5,481 nt of DNA from Gammaproteobacteria bacterium (lineage in GTDB: Bacteria; Pseudomonadota; Gammaproteobacteria; Arenicellales; DRJH01). The translations under genes and the position numbers were made by a program. Positions within the stretch are counted from its first letter, which is position 1; every line of letters starts with the position of its first letter. The notes beneath the pieces are model-generated. The model was not told where the DNA came from and did no database searches. It worked only from the letters and a program-made list of their open reading frames with translations. Where the stretch lies: contig DRJH01000403.1 in assembly GCA_011052285.1 (NCBI GenBank), forward strand, positions 1-5,481, read 5' to 3'. Shown here piece after piece: positions 1 to 5,481 of the stretch.

Positions 1-602
1 AATGGCCGATCAACTAGCAAAACCGGCAACTGGCAGCAAAGACGCAACCACAGATCATAGTCTTCACAAGCCGGCAAATCTTCATCAAACAACCCATAAA
101 TAGTAAACACCTGCCGCTTGATCATGACTGCTGACGGTGAGATGGCGCACAACCCCAGGCTTTGTATGAACAAATCTCCCTGACACTTACGATGGCGTTG
201 TCCCGGATTAACCCGCCGTCCATTACGAATCCAGTGTTCATCACAGTGGCAGATCAAGCTATCAGGGTGCTGCGTAATGGTAGCGATCTGTGCGGCCAGT
301 TTCTCCGGCTGCCAGGCATCATCAGAATCAAGAAAGGCCAGCCACTGGCCCCGTGCCAAGCGGACACCGTGATTACGAGCCGCACTTACGCCGGAGTGCC
401 GCTGTTTGACATAATGTAATCCCGGATAGTGGGCACATAGCAAAGCGGTTTTATCAACAGAGCCATCATCAATGACAATGACCTCGTCTGCAGGTCGAAC
501 CTGGGCATAGACCGAGTCGAGTGCGCGAGCCAGGGTATGTGCACGATCGCAGGTCGGGATGATGACGGATGTCTTCATCCCAACTTCACGACCATGGTTC
601 AT
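1..602 (-). CDS. Family 2 glycosyltransferase (GT-A fold), N-terminal part, runs off the left edge
   Basis: The reverse strand is open from an ATG at 602 to the window edge (200 codons, no stop), so the C-terminus is missing. The protein has the classic GT2 layout, numbered from that ATG. The opening strand is SVIIPTCDRA (residues 12-21). VIVIDDGS (41-48) carries the nucleotide-binding Asp. SGVSAARNHGV lies at 70-80. FLDSDDAW (90-97) is the DxD metal and nucleotide-sugar motif. CEDYDLWLRL (179-188) fits the acidic catalytic-base region. Such enzymes move a sugar from a nucleotide-sugar donor to an acceptor, usually for lipopolysaccharide, capsule or other surface glycans. Donor and acceptor cannot be told here. 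The start is ambiguous: ATG at 602 is the longest possible, because an in-frame TGA lies at 611-609. ATG at 578 (MKTSVIIPT) looks more like family N-termini. Neither has a good Shine-Dalgarno sequence. It lies 36 bp after mdh on the same strand and may be co-transcribed with it. No signal peptide or membrane segment is seen in the visible part. Confidence 0.93.
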   Translation of the reverse strand, partial: MNHGREVGMKTSVIIPTCDRAHTLARALDSVYAQVRPADEVIVIDDGSVDKTALLCAHYPGLHYVKQRHSGVSAARNHGVRLARGQWLAFLDSDDAWQPEKLAAQIATITQHPDSLICHCDEHWIRNGRRVNPGQRHRKCQGDLFIQSLGLCAISPSAVMIKRQVFTIYGLFDEDLPACEDYDLWLRLCCQLPVLLVDRP

Positions 603-607
603 AAGCT

Positions 608-643
608 TTCAGGCCACAAGCGTTCAGGCCACAAGCATTCAGG
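608..643. repeat. 15-bp tandem repeat (about 2.4 copies) across the mdh stop codon
   Basis: On the + strand the unit TTCAGGCCACAAGC plus G or A occurs at 608-622 and 623-637. A partial third copy (TTCAGG) follows at 638-643. On the coding (minus) strand each unit reads TGA-ANG-CTT-GTG-GCC, so each contributes an in-frame TGA in the mdh reading frame: 641-639 (the mdh stop), 626-624 and 611-609. The segment 611-597 (TGAAAGCTTATGAAC) resembles a decayed further unit, with 11 of 15 positions matching. It contains the upstream ATG of the glycosyltransferase. The repeat looks like a local slippage duplication. It does not form a convincing terminator hairpin. Confidence 0.9.
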
Positions 644-1622
644 AAGGCAACAGGTCCTTAATCGCTTCACGTTCCTCACGCAGTTCATCGGCTGTCACAT
701 TCATCATGCCATGCGCCCAGTCACTGATCTGCAAGCCCTGCACAATCTCATAACGACCGTTACTGCAGGTCACCGGATAAGAATAAATCAAGCCAGGTGC
801 AATACCGTAGCTACCATCGCTGGGAATACCCATGCTGACCCAATCACCCGCCGGGGTACCGCTCACCCAGTCACGCATATGGGCCATGGCAGCAGCAGCA
901 GCCGAAGCCGCACTGGATGCACCTCGGGCCTCGATAATAGCAGCACCGCGTTTCTGTACAGTCGGGATGAACTCATCCTGCACCCAGGACTGTGCGACCA
1001 GATCTTGCGCGTTATGCCCGCGAACCAGTGCCTGGCTGATATCCGGAAACTGGGTTGATGAATGGTTCCCCCAAATCGTCATTTGTCGCACTTCACGATT
1101 ATGCACACCGGTTTTGGCTGCCAGTTGTGACTTGGCACGATTATGATCAAGGCGGGTCATAGCGGTAAACTGGCCAGCATCCAGATCCGGTGCATTACGA
1201 CTGGCGATCAAGGCATTGGTATTGGCCGGATTACCAACCACCAGTACGCGTACCTTGTGTGAAGCATGGTCGTTAAGCGCTATACCCTGAACAGAAAAAA
1301 TCTCTGCATTTGCACTCAGTAAGTCCTTGCGCTCCATGCCTTTCCCACGTGGACGAGCACCGACCAGCATAGCAAAATCTGCATCCTTGAAAGCCACATT
1401 GGCATCATCTGACAGGCTAATGCCTTCCAATAGAGGAAAGGCGCAGTCGTCCAATTCCATGACCACACCCTGCAAGGCTTTCATGGCTGGTGGTATCTCC
1501 AGCAGTTGCAGAATAACCGGCTGATCGGGACCCAACATTTCGCCAGCGGCAATGCGAAATACCAGTGAGTAAGCGATATTGCCAGCGGCCCCGGTGACGG
1601 TGACACGAACGGGCTGTTTCAT
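639..1622 (-). CDS. mdh: Malate dehydrogenase, NAD-dependent, cytoplasmic
   Basis: This 327-residue protein is full length for the bacterial malate dehydrogenase group that resembles cytosolic eukaryotic MDH, which is usually about 325-330 residues. It interconverts malate and oxaloacetate with NAD+/NADH in the TCA cycle. The Rossmann glycine motif is TGAAGNIAYSL (residues 10-20). The second strand ends in QLLEIP (39-44), whose Glu favours NAD over NADP. The mobile active-site loop is GARPRGKGMERKDLL (88-102), with substrate-binding arginines. NPANTNA (131-137) contacts the cofactor. LDHNR (158-162) supplies the catalytic Asp159 and substrate-binding Arg162, and WGNHS (184-188) the catalytic His187. 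The C-terminal helix region has an alanine-rich stretch (236-246), where relatives usually have SSAASAANAA. All key residues are present, so it should be active. The start is well supported by an AGGAG six bases upstream. It is preceded by a 269-bp intergenic region, so it probably has its own promoter. A glycosyltransferase gene follows closely. Confidence 0.97.
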   Translation of the reverse strand: MKQPVRVTVTGAAGNIAYSLVFRIAAGEMLGPDQPVILQLLEIPPAMKALQGVVMELDDCAFPLLEGISLSDDANVAFKDADFAMLVGARPRGKGMERKDLLSANAEIFSVQGIALNDHASHKVRVLVVGNPANTNALIASRNAPDLDAGQFTAMTRLDHNRAKSQLAAKTGVHNREVRQMTIWGNHSSTQFPDISQALVRGHNAQDLVAQSWVQDEFIPTVQKRGAAIIEARGASSAASAAAAAMAHMRDWVSGTPAGDWVSMGIPSDGSYGIAPGLIYSYPVTCSNGRYEIVQGLQISDWAHGMMNVTADELREEREAIKDLLPS

Positions 1623-1628
1623 AATGCT

Positions 1629-1633
1629 CTCCT
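1629..1633 (-). promoter_or_regulatory. Ribosome binding site of mdh
   Basis: The reverse strand reads AGGAG followed by six bases and then the mdh ATG at 1622. This is a near-ideal Shine-Dalgarno sequence and spacing, and it fixes the start. It is the strongest ribosome binding site in the window, consistent with high expression of a central metabolic enzyme. Confidence 0.85.
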
Positions 1634-1710
1634 ACAAAATTAGTTAGATCGGTGGTAACTCTTCAGCACATTCATCTTTTGTCCCATTACGGCGTTATTT
1701 CCGTACTCGA

Positions 1711-1739
1711 ATGCTCACATATGACCTATATGCTCACAT
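1711..1739. promoter_or_regulatory. Pair of 10-bp direct repeats upstream of mdh, possible operator
   Basis: ATGCTCACAT occurs at 1711-1720 and again exactly at 1730-1739, a period of 19 bp or just under two helical turns. Between and overlapping the copies is a short inverted repeat, CATAT-GACCT-ATATG (1718-1732). On the mdh coding strand the repeats read ATGTGAGCAT and lie about 88-117 bp upstream of the ATG. The spacing suits a dimeric regulator binding one face of the helix. The TGTGA core recalls a CRP half-site, but the matching TCACA half is not at the required distance, so I do not assign it to CRP. Function is inferred only from position and repetition. Confidence 0.4.
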
Positions 1740-1823
1740 TCTCCGTGCGAATATGCCTGGTACTGAACCAAAATCTAAATACGCTGAATCATTACGATCG
1801 GTGTAGCATTGTTCTGGCAGCCA

Positions 1824-1829
1824 ATTATA
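1824..1829 (-). promoter_or_regulatory. Candidate -10 element (TATAAT) for an mdh transcript
   Basis: The reverse strand has a perfect TATAAT in an AT-rich setting, about 200 bp upstream of the mdh start. No good -35 hexamer lies 16-18 bp upstream (the bases there are near TAACTG), and there is no extended -10 TGn. If used, the transcript would have a leader of roughly 195 nt containing the direct repeats. This is a weak candidate, and another start nearer to mdh is equally possible. Confidence 0.25.
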
Positions 1830-1891
1830 GCGACATTTATCATACGCAGTTATCGATTCAGGTCTATATTTACACAAGCTCAGCAAGGAAC

Positions 1892-4081
1892 TCAGGCTTT
1901 TCGCCGCACTTCGACGATATTTGGAATAGCCGCGACTCTGGCCGTCATACGATGTAGCGACTCAAGGCCGTCGACCTCTGCAGTCAAGGTCATATAAGCC
2001 AGGTTACGGGTTTTATCAGAGCGAGTGTGGACCCCCAGAACATTAAAGCCGTCATCAGCCAGCGAGGTCGATATATCCCGTAGCAGACCGGTCCGGTCAT
2101 AGGCCATAATCTCGATATCCACCGGGAAGACTTCAGGACTTTCCTGACCCCAGTCCACTTCAATCAAGCGCTCCGGTGTCTGGTTACGAATATGTACCAA
2201 ATTGCCACAATCCAGGCGATGTACCGCCACACCGTGACCCTGGGTAATATGCCCGATGATTGTATCCCCGGGTACTGGATGACAGCATTTCGCCATATAG
2301 TTCAATAAATTGCCAACACCATGAACGGTCATTCCTGCTGCCGGCTTGCGGTCGGTCTGTGGCGAAGACGGCGTTGAACGAGGTTCTTCCTCTGTCTGTT
2401 TGCGTACCTCTAGGCGACTACGTAATGGAGCCATAGCCTGCGAAAGCTTGATATCTCCCCTACCGATGCCGGCGTAAAGATCTTCTACCTTCCGCAGGTG
2501 TAAAGCCTGGGCAAGTTTTTCATGCTTGACATCCAGCAAGCCAACTCGATCCAGTTCGCGACCAAGGGCCTGTCGGCCAGCCTGCGCATTATTGTCGTAA
2601 TCCTGTTCCCGGAACCAATGCTGAATCCGGTTTCTGGCCTTGGCCGTGACCACATAGCCCAAATGCGGTGACAACCAATCACGGCTTGGTCCACCACTTT
2701 TGACGGTCAACACTTCGACTTGTTCGCCACTTTGCAAGGCCCGGGTAAGCTGTACGATATGGCCGTTGACACGTGCCCCCCGGCAGCGATGACCCACCTC
2801 GGAATGAATGGCATAGGCAAAATCCAGCGCAGTAGAACCCACCGGTAGATCGATCACGTTGCCTTTGGGCGTGAATACATAGACCCGTTCTTCAAACAAC
2901 TCGGACTGATAGCGCTCCAGCAGCGATTCGGACTCCGACTCACTATCTTTCCATTCCAACAATTGTCGCAACCACTGAATTTTGCGATCAAGCGCATTAT
3001 CGGAGGCTTTTCCCTCCTTGTAGCGCCAGTGTGCTGCAACCCCAAGTTCATTAAATTCATGCATCTCGCTGGTACGAATCTGTACCTCAACCGCTTTGCC
3101 TTGTGGTCCGATAACAGCCGTATGGATTGACTGGTAATTATTCTCTTTGGGGGTCGCAATATAGTCGTCAAACTCACCTGCAATATGGCGCCATTGGGTA
3201 TGTACCACACCGAGTGCCGCGTAGCAATCTGCGACATCAGTGGTTAGAATGCGTACTGCTCTGACATCAAATATCTGTTCCAGCCCAACATCCTTACGAA
3301 TCATTTTCTTCCAGATACTGTAGATATGTTTGGGTCGGCCATACACTTGAGCCGTGATCCCGGACTGTTGTAATAACGCTTGCAGTTGATCGATAAAGGA
3401 GCCGATATAGGCTTCGCGATCGGCTCGCCGTTCAGCCAACTGTGAGGCCAGGTCCCGATAAACCTCAGGATCAATAAAGCGTAGCGACAGGTCCTCCAGT
3501 TCCCACTTGAGCTGCCAGATACCGAGACGATTAGCCAGTGGCGAGAACAATTCCAAGGTTTCTCTGGCAATCATGGAGCGCGCCGGGATATCTGCCGATT
3601 TCAGTTCACGCAATAGCTGCAGGCGATCAGCCAACATCACCGGCACCACCCTAACATCGTCGATAATGGTTAACAGCATGCGGCGTAAACTTTCTGCATT
3701 GGCACGTTTGCCACCACGGCCACCCTGCACGACCACCGTCACCTTAGCTACACTGGACACCAGTTTTTGTAGTTCTGGTGGCAATCCGGCCAGTGGATCA
3801 CCGGACTGCTTCCCCGAAGGGCGTGGAACACGACACAACAAGGCTGCTGCTATCGCATGGGCATCCATTTCCAGGCCCGCCACCAGCTGGGCGGCCGCCA
3901 TTGAGTGAGCAAAGATAGAGGTTGATTCAAAAATATACTGATCGACAAGCTGCACACTGGCAAGCGACCACGCCTGTTGTAGTAGCATGGTCTCTGCGGC
4001 ACTACAACCCTCGCCCAGCCAATCCGGGGTAACCTGCTCACAAACCCGAAGCTGCTGCATTGTAGAGGTGGCAACTGTCAT
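1892..4081 (-). CDS. relA: RelA, monofunctional (p)ppGpp synthetase (GTP pyrophosphokinase)
   Basis: This 729-residue long RelA/SpoT homologue is close in length to E. coli RelA (744). It transfers pyrophosphate from ATP to GTP or GDP to make (p)ppGpp when ribosomes stall on uncharged tRNA. An N-terminal pseudo-hydrolase domain (about 40-190) lacks the catalytic His-Asp pair: the site reads ALLCRV (80-85). The synthetase domain (about 240-350) has RPKHIYSIWKKM (249-260), FDVRAVRI (271-278) with catalytic Asp272, and VEVQIRT (331-337) with Glu332. EFDD (303-306) is the ExDD signature of monofunctional RelA, where bifunctional SpoT/Rel has RxKD. A TGS domain (about 398-460, YVFTPKGNVIDLPVGSTALDFAY) follows. 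Next come a helical region, a polar linker (561-583), the zinc-finger-like CC domain (KCCHPVPGD 598-606, Cys625) and a C-terminal ACT/RRM domain (about 653-729). The start lies 9 bp after phoU with no clear Shine-Dalgarno sequence, suggesting translational coupling. SpoT is an alternative name, but motif and HD loss argue against it. Confidence 0.96.
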   Translation of the reverse strand: MTVATSTMQQLRVCEQVTPDWLGEGCSAAETMLLQQAWSLASVQLVDQYIFESTSIFAHSMAAAQLVAGLEMDAHAIAAALLCRVPRPSGKQSGDPLAGLPPELQKLVSSVAKVTVVVQGGRGGKRANAESLRRMLLTIIDDVRVVPVMLADRLQLLRELKSADIPARSMIARETLELFSPLANRLGIWQLKWELEDLSLRFIDPEVYRDLASQLAERRADREAYIGSFIDQLQALLQQSGITAQVYGRPKHIYSIWKKMIRKDVGLEQIFDVRAVRILTTDVADCYAALGVVHTQWRHIAGEFDDYIATPKENNYQSIHTAVIGPQGKAVEVQIRTSEMHEFNELGVAAHWRYKEGKASDNALDRKIQWLRQLLEWKDSESESESLLERYQSELFEERVYVFTPKGNVIDLPVGSTALDFAYAIHSEVGHRCRGARVNGHIVQLTRALQSGEQVEVLTVKSGGPSRDWLSPHLGYVVTAKARNRIQHWFREQDYDNNAQAGRQALGRELDRVGLLDVKHEKLAQALHLRKVEDLYAGIGRGDIKLSQAMAPLRSRLEVRKQTEEEPRSTPSSPQTDRKPAAGMTVHGVGNLLNYMAKCCHPVPGDTIIGHITQGHGVAVHRLDCGNLVHIRNQTPERLIEVDWGQESPEVFPVDIEIMAYDRTGLLRDISTSLADDGFNVLGVHTRSDKTRNLAYMTLTAEVDGLESLHRMTARVAAIPNIVEVRRKA

Positions 4082-4090
4082 CCGCTGGGC

Positions 4091-4798
4091 TCAATCCAGT
4101 CCATCCTGGACATCTGATAACTGAGTATGCCGGATATCCCGTCCCCGTACAAAGTAGACCACATACTCGGCAATATTGCAGGATCGGTCACCAATGCGCT
4201 CGAGTGCTCTGGCAGACCACATGATCTCCAGTGAACGAGGAATTGACCGTGGGTCTTCCATCATAAAAGTGATCAGCTGGCGCATGATCGTTTCATATTC
4301 CTGATCCACGCGCTGATCTTCTTCCAAAACCTGTAAGGCGGCATCGATATCAGTGCGTGCAAAGGCATCCAGAGCATCATGCAGCATACGACTGACGTGA
4401 TCGCCCAGATTGCGGATCTGCTGAAAATGCTTGGACGGATAGGAATGCTCCACCAGCTGCTTGGCCATACGCCCGACTCGCTGCGCCTCGTCACCCATTC
4501 GTTCCAGATCTGTAATGGTCTTGATTACGGTGATAATCAACCGCAGATCACGTGCCGCTGGCTGCCGAATAGCCAGGATTTTGGTACATTGTTCATCAAT
4601 TTCAACTTCCTGCGCATTGATCAGATAATCGCTGTCGACCACTTCTTTGGCCAATTCCAGGTCTCCTTTACTAATTGCAGCCAAAGCATTGGCGAGCTGT
4701 TTTTCAACAGCGCCCCCCATCTGCAGCGCACGGGTACGAATACCCTCGAGCTCTTCATTAAAACGACTGGAGATATGATGATCAATATTCATTTCCAT
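4091..4798 (-). CDS. phoU: PhoU, phosphate-specific transport system accessory protein and Pho regulon regulator
   Basis: This 235-residue all-helical protein is the usual PhoU length, with two three-helix PhoU domains. Each carries the family metal-cluster motif: DLERMGDEA (residues 97-105) and ALERIGDRS (198-206), followed by NIAEYVVY (208-215). The N-terminal HISSRFNEELEGIRTRALQMGG is typical of proteobacterial PhoU. It is a peripheral cytoplasmic protein that links the PstSCAB phosphate transporter to the PhoR kinase and keeps PhoB signalling off when phosphate is sufficient. It lies 36 bp downstream of phoR and 9 bp upstream of relA, so all three are probably one operon. In E. coli phoU is instead the last gene of pstSCAB-phoU, and no pst gene is visible here. 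The start at 4798 is supported by AAAGG eight bases upstream (4811-4807). An internal Met at residue 3 is a possible alternative. No frameshift or missing motif is seen. Confidence 0.96.
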   Translation of the reverse strand: MEMNIDHHISSRFNEELEGIRTRALQMGGAVEKQLANALAAISKGDLELAKEVVDSDYLINAQEVEIDEQCTKILAIRQPAARDLRLIITVIKTITDLERMGDEAQRVGRMAKQLVEHSYPSKHFQQIRNLGDHVSRMLHDALDAFARTDIDAALQVLEEDQRVDQEYETIMRQLITFMMEDPRSIPRSLEIMWSARALERIGDRSCNIAEYVVYFVRGRDIRHTQLSDVQDGLD

Positions 4799-4834
4799 AG
4801 TTAATACCTTTGTACTTTCATTATCTTGTATACT

Positions 4835-5481
4835 TTACAGTGATTTACGGGTTTCAGATATTGCACAAGCCGATGATTCCAGACGCACTGCCAAATTATC
4901 ACGAAACCGGCAAATAAAGACGCTACCCTGATCCGTCTTGCTGTTAATCTGTAACCTGGCTCCGTGCCGATCAAGGATATGTTTGACAATGGCCAGTCCC
5001 AGACCTGTCCCACCCGTTTCCCTGGAACGACCAGGGTCCACACGGTAAAAACGCTGTGTCAGACGGCTCAGATGCTCTGTGGGAATACCGATACCACTGT
5101 CCTGCACCTGCAACACCACGGCATCTTTCTGTCGCGCCCAGGATACAGAAATTCTACCCTGTTGCGGGGTGTAACGAACGGCATTCGATAATAAATTAGA
5201 CAACATACTTTCCAGTTCGTGTGCATTGCCCCGCAAACCCAACACGGCATCGACCTCAATGCTGAAAGTGTGTCGACCCCGACTCAAATCCCGGGCTTGT
5301 GAAACACAAGCATTAATCAGCTTCGGCATATCCACCTTATCTGAAAATACTGGTGGCTCAGATGATTCCAGCGTCGACAGCTTCAATAAATCATCCACGA
5401 TATTGGCCAGTCGCTGACTTTGCTGATGGATCCGAAGCAATGGTTTGTGCAAAGATTCATCCATTGTCGACGAATGTGACA
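4835..5481 (-). CDS. phoR: PhoR, phosphate regulon sensor histidine kinase, C-terminal part (runs off the right edge)
   Basis: The frame is open to the window edge, so 214 C-terminal residues are visible; the first Met inside (5464) is internal, not the true start. The membrane segments, PAS domain and H-box histidine lie outside the window. What is seen is the second dimerisation helix (IHQQSQRLANIVDDLLKLSTLE, fragment residues 17-38), then a complete HATPase_c domain. That domain has an N box (ELESMLSNLLSNAVRYTP, 88-105), G1 box (DSGIGIP, 127-133), F box (RFYRVDPGRSR, 143-153) and G2 box (GGTGLGLAIV, 156-165). The RFYRVDxxRSRxTGGTGLGLAIVKH pattern is characteristic of PhoR. The kinase phosphorylates PhoB when phosphate is scarce. 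PhoU, encoded next, is its known inhibitory partner. A tail of about 20 residues follows the last kinase strand. Another OmpR-partner kinase cannot be fully excluded from the kinase domain alone, but adjacency to phoU supports PhoR. Confidence 0.9.
   Translation of the reverse strand, partial: SHSSTMDESLHKPLLRIHQQSQRLANIVDDLLKLSTLESSEPPVFSDKVDMPKLINACVSQARDLSRGRHTFSIEVDAVLGLRGNAHELESMLSNLLSNAVRYTPQQGRISVSWARQKDAVVLQVQDSGIGIPTEHLSRLTQRFYRVDPGRSRETGGTGLGLAIVKHILDRHGARLQINSKTDQGSVFICRFRDNLAVRLESSACAISETRKSL

Larger units (their letters stand above)
1623..1891. other. AT-rich intergenic region between relA and mdh
   Basis: This is 269 bp without a convincing gene. Read on the minus strand, it starts just after the relA stop codon and ends at the mdh ribosome binding site. 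It holds a perfect TATAAT hexamer (1829-1824) and a pair of 10-bp direct repeats (1711-1739). I saw no GC-rich stem followed by a T run downstream of relA, so there is no evident intrinsic terminator. A + strand open frame through here (1652-1957) overlaps the relA end, has no family resemblance and is not supported. The most likely content is the mdh promoter, a leader and a regulator binding site. Confidence 0.7.

Noticed and set aside
597..643. Split or frameshifted mdh-glycosyltransferase fusion gene
   Set aside because: Both proteins are complete at the junction by family standards (MDH ends normally after its C-terminal helix, and the GT begins normally), so two separate genes are the simpler reading.
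537..1058. Plus-strand open frame of 173 codons with a repeated SGHK motif
   Set aside because: It lies antisense to mdh and the glycosyltransferase start. The SGHK repeats are just the 15-bp tandem repeat read on the other strand. MDH has full motifs and this frame has no family resemblance.
1711..1739. CRP binding site reading of TGTGAGCAT
   Set aside because: Only the TGTGA half-site is present. The TCACA half at six-base spacing is missing for both copies.
1861..1900. Possible terminator at the end of relA
   Set aside because: The nearby CTGAG elements are direct rather than inverted repeats, and no stable GC stem followed by a T run is present.
1652..1957. Plus-strand open frame of 101 codons through the relA-mdh gap
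   Set aside because: It runs into the relA 3' end in antisense. It has no ribosome binding site that I can see and a composition typical of translated AT-rich intergenic DNA.
4799..4834. Possible promoter or Pho box between phoR and phoU (GATAAT, CTGTAAAG)
   Set aside because: The gap is only 36 bp, no -35 fits the GATAAT at proper spacing, and the CTGT element lacks the second direct copy 11 bp on that a Pho box needs. It is more likely just AT-rich operon spacer.

Overview
The window reads like ordinary chromosomal sequence from a proteobacterium, most likely a gammaproteobacterium. The evidence for this is indirect. It carries a monofunctional RelA-type (p)ppGpp synthetase (ExDD motif, degenerate HD domain), which is typical of Gamma- and Betaproteobacteria. 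It also has a PhoR-type sensor kinase, PhoU, and the 'GARPRGxGMERKDLL' type of malate dehydrogenase common in these groups. No species is identifiable from the sequence alone.

Every gene lies on the minus strand, so transcription runs from right to left. In that order they are: the C-terminal part of the phosphate-responsive histidine kinase PhoR (5481-4835, cut by the window edge); the phosphate signalling regulator PhoU (4798-4091); the GTP pyrophosphokinase RelA (4081-1892); a 269-bp AT-rich intergenic region (1891-1623) that probably holds the mdh promoter; malate dehydrogenase (1622-639); and the N-terminal 200 codons of a family 2 glycosyltransferase (602-1, cut by the window edge). The glycosyltransferase has no stop codon inside the window.

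phoR, phoU and relA are closely spaced (36 bp, then 9 bp) and look like one operon. PhoR and PhoU belong together: PhoU helps hold the PhoR/PhoB system off when phosphate is plentiful. Finding relA directly downstream suggests that stringent-response alarmone synthesis could be co-transcribed with phosphate sensing. That is an inference from layout. mdh begins a second unit with its own strong ribosome binding site. The glycosyltransferase follows after only 36 bp, in the same reading frame as mdh. A 15-bp tandem repeat at this junction puts three in-frame TGA codons between the two genes.

I found no mobile element, CRISPR array, tRNA, rRNA or convincing intrinsic terminator, and no clear sign of an undescribed multi-gene system. 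The items most worth a second look are the phoR-phoU-relA linkage, the repeat-built mdh/glycosyltransferase junction, and a pair of 10-bp direct repeats 19 bp apart upstream of mdh.
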